A DNA stretch of 36,085 nucleotides from UBA5868 sp964482025 (GTDB lineage: Bacteria > Pseudomonadota > Gammaproteobacteria > Pseudomonadales > Cellvibrionaceae), in contig CAYZVN010000027.1 in NCBI GenBank assembly GCA_964482025.1, forward strand, positions 1 through 36,085. The letters are read 5' to 3'. This document shows positions 32,531-36,085 of the stretch, piece after piece (position 1 is the stretch's first letter; each line of letters begins with the position of its first letter). Under the pieces are notes generated by a model. The model saw only the letters and a program-made list of their open reading frames with translations. It searched no databases and was not told the origin of the DNA. The position numbers and the translations under genes were made by a program.

Positions 32531-33401
32531 AGGGTTCCCCTCCTGCCAAACGCCCTGTCCGAAAGACAGCTTCTACCTGTGCCTGCAATTTGGCGGTGAC
32601 CGGCCCCGGCACCTGCCACTGACGGTCCGCTAGCTGTTTGACCGGCCATATGCCGCGAACACCATTACTGATAAAAACTTCCTCCGCTAACAGCAGCTCA
32701 TCCAGCGAGAAGTCCCCTTCTTCCACCACCAGCGCGCACGCTGACGCTAAGCGCTCCTTGATGAGCCTGCGCAAAACTCCGTTAACGCCGGAGTGCTGCA
32801 GGCGTGGCGTGAGCAACCGATGATGTTTAACAAAAAAGATATTGTGATGAAGCGTTTCTACAATCTTGCCTTGCTCATCCAGCAACAGACCCTGGACCTG
32901 GGGATCTTCAGGCAGGTCGAGCGCTGCCAGCACATAATTCAGGCGATTTAGGTGCTTGAGTCCAGCCAAAAGTGGATTGGCATATAGAGGTGTCTGGCAG
33001 AGCTGCAGAGTGACGCCGGCGCAAGCCAGCCGAGCGGTATCGTTTAGCGGCAAGCACTGCCAAATAATGGAAGGGGTGGAAGCTTGTGCGGATGGCGGTT
33101 TGCAACCCTGCCCGCCCACACCCCTGGTGATGATCAGTTTAAGGATGCTGGCTGGAGCTTCGGGGATTGCGGCAACAAACTGTGCAAAAGAAGCCTGCAG
33201 TTGCGACCGAGTTAATGGTATGGCCAAAACTCGGCAGCCCAACTCCAGGCGATCGAAATGGTATTCCAGCAAAGGAGCGCGGCCCGCCACAAACCGCATG
33301 GTTTCGAACAGGCCATCACCGAACGCCAAACCGCGGTCCGCTACGCTTAGCTGGTCAACGAAAGCGCCGTTGACCATGGTGACCTGCCGGGTGGATAACA
33401 T
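32520..33401 (-). CDS. pabC: Aminodeoxychorismate lyase
   Basis: PabC is a PLP enzyme that splits aminodeoxychorismate into p-aminobenzoate and pyruvate for folate synthesis. The protein (293 residues from the ATG at 33401) has SVADRGLAFGDGLFETMRF, ILKLIITRGVGGQG, the PLP lysine K149 in GLKHLNRLNYVLAAL, and EEVFISNGVRGIWPVKQL. It belongs to the class IV aminotransferase fold. A start at 33377 (MVNGAFVDQ), with AGG five bases upstream, aligns better with E. coli PabC and is a real alternative. It is followed by mltG with an 11-base overlap and is 12 or more bases after fabF. Confidence 0.92.
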   Translation of the reverse strand: MLSTRQVTMVNGAFVDQLSVADRGLAFGDGLFETMRFVAGRAPLLEYHFDRLELGCRVLAIPLTRSQLQASFAQFVAAIPEAPASILKLIITRGVGGQGCKPPSAQASTPSIIWQCLPLNDTARLACAGVTLQLCQTPLYANPLLAGLKHLNRLNYVLAALDLPEDPQVQGLLLDEQGKIVETLHHNIFFVKHHRLLTPRLQHSGVNGVLRRLIKERLASACALVVEEGDFSLDELLLAEEVFISNGVRGIWPVKQLADRQWQVPGPVTAKLQAQVEAVFRTGRLAGGEPYGQ

Positions 33402-33422
33402 TATGGGCAATCCTGCGAATCC

Positions 33423-34661
33423 CTAGAGTCGGCGGAAAACCAATGTCCCGTTGGTGCCTCCAAAACCGAAAGAATTATTGAGTGCAACCTCGATTCTTTG
33501 CGCCTGTGCTTTATGGGCGACAAAGTTCAGATCACACTCGACATCTGGATCATCCAGATTGATTGTCGGAGGTGCGATTTGATCCCTGATTGCCATAACG
33601 CTGAAGATGGCCTCAATCGCTCCTGCAGCACCCAGTAAGTGCCCGGTCATGGACTTGGTAGAACTGATGGTCAAATCATTCGCGCACCCACCAAACACCG
33701 ACTTTACCGCGCGGCACTCTGCCAGATCACCGGCTGGTGTGGAGGTACCGTGCGCATTAATGTGCTGCACATCCGCCGGTGTCATTCCCGCATCTTTAAG
33801 AGCGTTCAACATGGATCGCGCCGCACCTTCGCCGTCCTCTGGAGGCGATGTCATATGAAAAGCATCGGCACTGGTGCCAAAGCCGACCACCTCTGCGTAT
33901 ATCTTGGCGCCACGAGCAAGTGCGTGCTGATACTCTTCCAGCACCAGTACTCCAGCGCCGTCACCGAGCACAAAGCCGTCGCGCCCCTTATCCCAGGGCC
34001 GGCTCGCTCGATCAGGCTCGGCATTGCGTGTCGATAGCGCCCGCGCCGCACCAAAGCCGCCGATACCAACCGGTGTAGTGGCCATTTCCGAGCCACCGCA
34101 AATCATGACATCGGCATAACCGAACATAATTTCTCTGGCCGCCAAGCCGATGCTGTGGGTTCCTGTTGTACAGGCGGTGGTTACCGCTATGTTGGTGCCT
34201 TTGAAGCCGTAGCGAATGGAAAGATTGCCGGCGATCATATTGATGATAGAGCCGGGAACAAAAAACGGTGAAATTCGTCTCGGTCCTCTTTCCTTAATGG
34301 TCAATGCGGTTTCTTCAATGGAACCCAAGCCGCCAATTCCCGAGCCAATAACACAGCCAATGCGTTCGGCATTTTCGGGCACCACTTGCAGCCCAGAGTC
34401 CTCTATCGCCTGAATGCTGGCGGCCATTCCGTACTGAATGAAAGGATCGACCTTCCGAGCCTCTTTCTCGGTGAGGTAAGGCGACAGGTCCAGGTTTTTT
34501 ACAGATGCACTAAATTGTGTGGCAAAGGCGGAGGCATCAAACTGATCGATCGGGGTAACGCCACTCTTACCCGCCAAAACGGCAGACCAGGATTCGGTCA
34601 CGTTATGCCCCACAGGGCTGACCATGCCCATACCGGTTACCACTACACGGTTTCGGCCCAC
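33423..34661 (-). CDS. fabF: 3-oxoacyl-[acyl-carrier-protein] synthase II
   Basis: FabF condenses malonyl-ACP with acyl-ACP in fatty-acid elongation. The 412-residue protein has the Cys-His-His triad: C164 in TTACTTGTHS, the first histidine in INAHGTSTPAGD, and the second in KSMTGHLLGAAGAIE. The GTG start has GGAGGA six bases upstream, and the protein begins RNRVVVTGMGMVSPVG. Length and cysteine position match E. coli FabF. It follows acpP on the same strand, with a hairpin-T structure in the 171-base gap, and leads into pabC. Confidence 0.97.
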   Translation of the reverse strand: MGRNRVVVTGMGMVSPVGHNVTESWSAVLAGKSGVTPIDQFDASAFATQFSASVKNLDLSPYLTEKEARKVDPFIQYGMAASIQAIEDSGLQVVPENAERIGCVIGSGIGGLGSIEETALTIKERGPRRISPFFVPGSIINMIAGNLSIRYGFKGTNIAVTTACTTGTHSIGLAAREIMFGYADVMICGGSEMATTPVGIGGFGAARALSTRNAEPDRASRPWDKGRDGFVLGDGAGVLVLEEYQHALARGAKIYAEVVGFGTSADAFHMTSPPEDGEGAARSMLNALKDAGMTPADVQHINAHGTSTPAGDLAECRAVKSVFGGCANDLTISSTKSMTGHLLGAAGAIEAIFSVMAIRDQIAPPTINLDDPDVECDLNFVAHKAQAQRIEVALNNSFGFGGTNGTLVFRRL

Positions 34662-34765
34662 TGTATTCCTCCAAACTTAACCAAGCGCAACAGGAAAATT
34701 GAAATGCCGTCAGCACACTGAAGACGCCACAATAGTCTTATGGCGGAGCTAAGGCTCTTAAGGGG

Positions 34766-34802
34766 AAAAATAAAAGCCGCACTATTTACATAGATACGGC
34801 TT
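34766..34802 (-). terminator. Hairpin and T run between acpP and fabF
   Basis: On the minus strand AAGCCG (34797-34802) pairs with CGGCTT (34774-34779), with inner CTAT/ATAG pairing, then a run TTTATTTTT. It begins about 30 bases after the acpP stop. It should stop part of the acpP transcripts and let some read into fabF. This would fit the much higher need for ACP. Confidence 0.6.
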
Positions 34803-34832
34803 CTATAAAGATGTTGCTCAGTCGTGATCGAC

Positions 34833-35069
34833 TTACGCCAGATGCTCGTTGATATAATCAATCGCCAGCTGAACGGTCGTGATCTTTTCGGCTTCTTCGT
34901 CTGGAATTTCGGTTTCGAACTCTTCTTCCAAAGCCATTACCAGCTCAACTGTGTCCAGGGAGTCCGCACCCAGATCTTCAACAAAAGAGGCTTCGTTTTT
35001 AACTTCCTCTTCCTTCACGCCGAGTTGCTCGGCAACGATCTTCTTTACTCTTTCTTCAATGCTGCTCAT
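34833..35069 (-). CDS. acpP: Acyl carrier protein
   Basis: ACP carries growing acyl chains on a phosphopantetheine arm. The 78-residue, strongly acidic protein has the attachment motif DLGADSLDTVELV with Ser37. It is nearly identical in pattern to E. coli AcpP (MSSIEERVKKIVAEQLGVKE start, EEAEKITTVQLAIDYI end). AGGAG lies 12 bases before the ATG, a longer spacing than usual. It stands between fabG and fabF, the standard order. The 272 bases after fabG contain a possible separate promoter. Confidence 0.98.
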   Translation of the reverse strand: MSSIEERVKKIVAEQLGVKEEEVKNEASFVEDLGADSLDTVELVMALEEEFETEIPDEEAEKITTVQLAIDYINEHLA

Positions 35070-35194
35070 AACGTTTGTTAGCTCCTAATAGCCTTTTATA
35101 TAAAATCAGCAGTTTGTCATTTAGAAGTCTTGGCGGATCTTACACCCGCCTTGCATGCCCGCAGCTCAGGTCACGGGGGCCGACTAAAGCGCGC

Positions 35195-35224
35195 ATTTTA
35201 GCGTTATTTTTCAGGACTTGTAAT
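35195..35224 (-). promoter_or_regulatory. Possible promoter for acpP
   Basis: In the 272-base fabG-acpP gap, ATTACA (35219-35224) and TAAAAT (35195-35200) on the minus strand are separated by 18 bases. A GGCGG/CCGCC hairpin (35132-35150) and an AT palindrome (35094-35105) lie between it and acpP. The -35 match is weak. An own promoter is known for acpP in E. coli. Confidence 0.3.
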
Positions 35225-35341
35225 CCATGCTCGGAAAATTCTTTAGCCGTGCTTTAAAAGACTAATAATTTCAATGAATTACAAGCACCTCCTCGAAAAC
35301 AACTGAGCACATCTATGCCTTTCACCCGCCGATACTGAGCC

Positions 35342-36082
35342 CTATGACATGTAGAGCCCACCGTTTACATGGATGGTCTCTCCCGTAACATAGGCTGCGC
35401 CATCACTACAGAGAAACTGCACAACACTGGCAATTTCTTCCGGCTGGCCGAGGCGTGCCAGGGCGATGCCACTCACTAAAGCATCGCGCTGATCCTCGGG
35501 AAGAGCGCGGGTCATATCGGTGTCGATAAATCCAGGCGCAACCGCGTTAACGGTGATATTGCGCGAGCCAATCTCTTTTGCCAGGGAGCGAGTAAAGCCC
35601 ATTACACCTGCCTTGGTGGCCGAATAGTTGGTCTGACCTGCATTGCCCATGGCGCCGACAATCGAGCTGATGTTGACGATTCGCCCCCAGCGCGCTTTTA
35701 ACATGCCGCGCAGACAGGCTTTGCTTAAGCGATACACGGAGCTCAGATTGGTGTTGACCACGTCAAACCACTCCTCGTCCGACATGCGCATCAACAGGTT
35801 GTCTTTGGTGATGCCCGCATTGTTCACCAACACTGTCACAGTGCCGAAATCGCGTGTTATTGCCTCCAGCAACTGAGTGACGGAGTCTGCGTCAGTCACA
35901 TTCAGCACCATTCCCCGCCCTTCCACACCGGCTTCGCGAATGCGGGCGTCAATCTGCTCTGCGCCAGCGGCGGAGGTTGCAGTACCAATCACCACCATGC
36001 CGGCTTTTCCCATGCTGTCTGCGATGGCTGCGCCAATCCCGCGGCTTGCGCCGGTCACCAGGGCGATTTTCTTATCTGTCAC
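35342..36082 (-). CDS. fabG: 3-oxoacyl-[acyl-carrier-protein] reductase
   Basis: FabG reduces 3-oxoacyl-ACP with NADPH in fatty-acid synthesis. The 246-residue short-chain dehydrogenase has the cofactor motif TGASRGIG (residues 10-17), NNAG, and the catalytic residues S140, Y153 and K157 in NISSIVG and YSATKAG. The end YVTGETIHVNGGLYM is typical. The GTG start lies only 3 bases from the window edge, so the ribosome binding site is not visible, but the N-terminus KKIALVTGASRGIG starts where the family does. It leads the fabG-acpP-fabF series; fabD is probably upstream, outside the window. Confidence 0.95.
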   Translation of the reverse strand: MTDKKIALVTGASRGIGAAIADSMGKAGMVVIGTATSAAGAEQIDARIREAGVEGRGMVLNVTDADSVTQLLEAITRDFGTVTVLVNNAGITKDNLLMRMSDEEWFDVVNTNLSSVYRLSKACLRGMLKARWGRIVNISSIVGAMGNAGQTNYSATKAGVMGFTRSLAKEIGSRNITVNAVAPGFIDTDMTRALPEDQRDALVSGIALARLGQPEEIASVVQFLCSDGAAYVTGETIHVNGGLYMS

Positions 36083-36085
36083 TAT

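Noticed and set aside
1..36085. CRISPR arrays, insertion sequences, prophage genes, tRNA or rRNA genes
   Set aside because: I found no regularly spaced repeats, transposase or integrase motifs, or recognisable tRNA or rRNA sequences.

Overview
The window is a 36 kb piece of a gammaproteobacterial chromosome. It is almost entirely core housekeeping genes, closely packed on both strands. The gene set (rarA-lolA-ftsK, aat-bpt-infA-clpA-clpS-cspD, rluE-nudJ-mnmA-hflD-purB, pabC-mltG-tmk-holB-pilZ-tatD, fabG-acpP-fabF) and the protein sequences fit a Pseudomonas-like or Cellvibrionales-like marine or soil gammaproteobacterium. That placement rests on gene order and remembered family sequences, not on a search. 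I see no rRNA, tRNA, CRISPR array, insertion sequence, prophage or integrase.

Layout. 1-3484 (minus): the 5' part of rarA, then lolA and ftsK. 3775-6527 (plus): trxB, aat, bpt and infA. 6577-9264 (minus): clpA and clpS, with cspD divergent at 9484. Together aat, bpt, clpS and clpA form a bacterial N-degron pathway: two transferases that add leucine or phenylalanine to protein N-termini, the adaptor that reads these residues, and the unfoldase. 9912-14255 (plus): rluE, nudJ, mnmA, hflD and purB (RNA modification, nucleotide metabolism). 14287-16311 (plus): an overlapping trio of a RoxA-type ribosomal oxygenase, a GNAT acetyltransferase and a PLD-like protein of unknown function. A small Rieske protein, pabB and thrH follow.

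18867-20966 is a sulfur-assimilation block: cysH (APS-reductase type), a small thioredoxin-fold CxxC protein, and the regulator cysB convergent to them. 21189-24562 (minus) holds a universal stress protein, a 5'-nucleotidase, a yajC without secDF, and an AraC-family regulator with a long N-terminal sensor region. 24946-27272 (minus) holds a Bcp-type peroxiredoxin, malate dehydrogenase with a structured leader, and an all-alpha dUTPase, followed by a divergent PAP2 phosphatase. 27947-36082 is mainly a minus-strand run: fabG, acpP, fabF, pabC, mltG, tmk, then holB, pilZ and tatD, with rluA inserted on the plus strand between holB and tmk.

No clearly new multi-gene system is present. The observations most worth checking are small: the RoxA/GNAT/PLD-like trio, the CxxC protein between cysH and cysB, a nested inverted repeat upstream of cysH, a structured leader upstream of mdh, a hairpin at the infA/clpA junction that duplicates the end of clpA, and the isolated yajC. 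Many start codons are GTG or TTG. Where the longest open frame overran a good ribosome binding site, I moved the start and said so.
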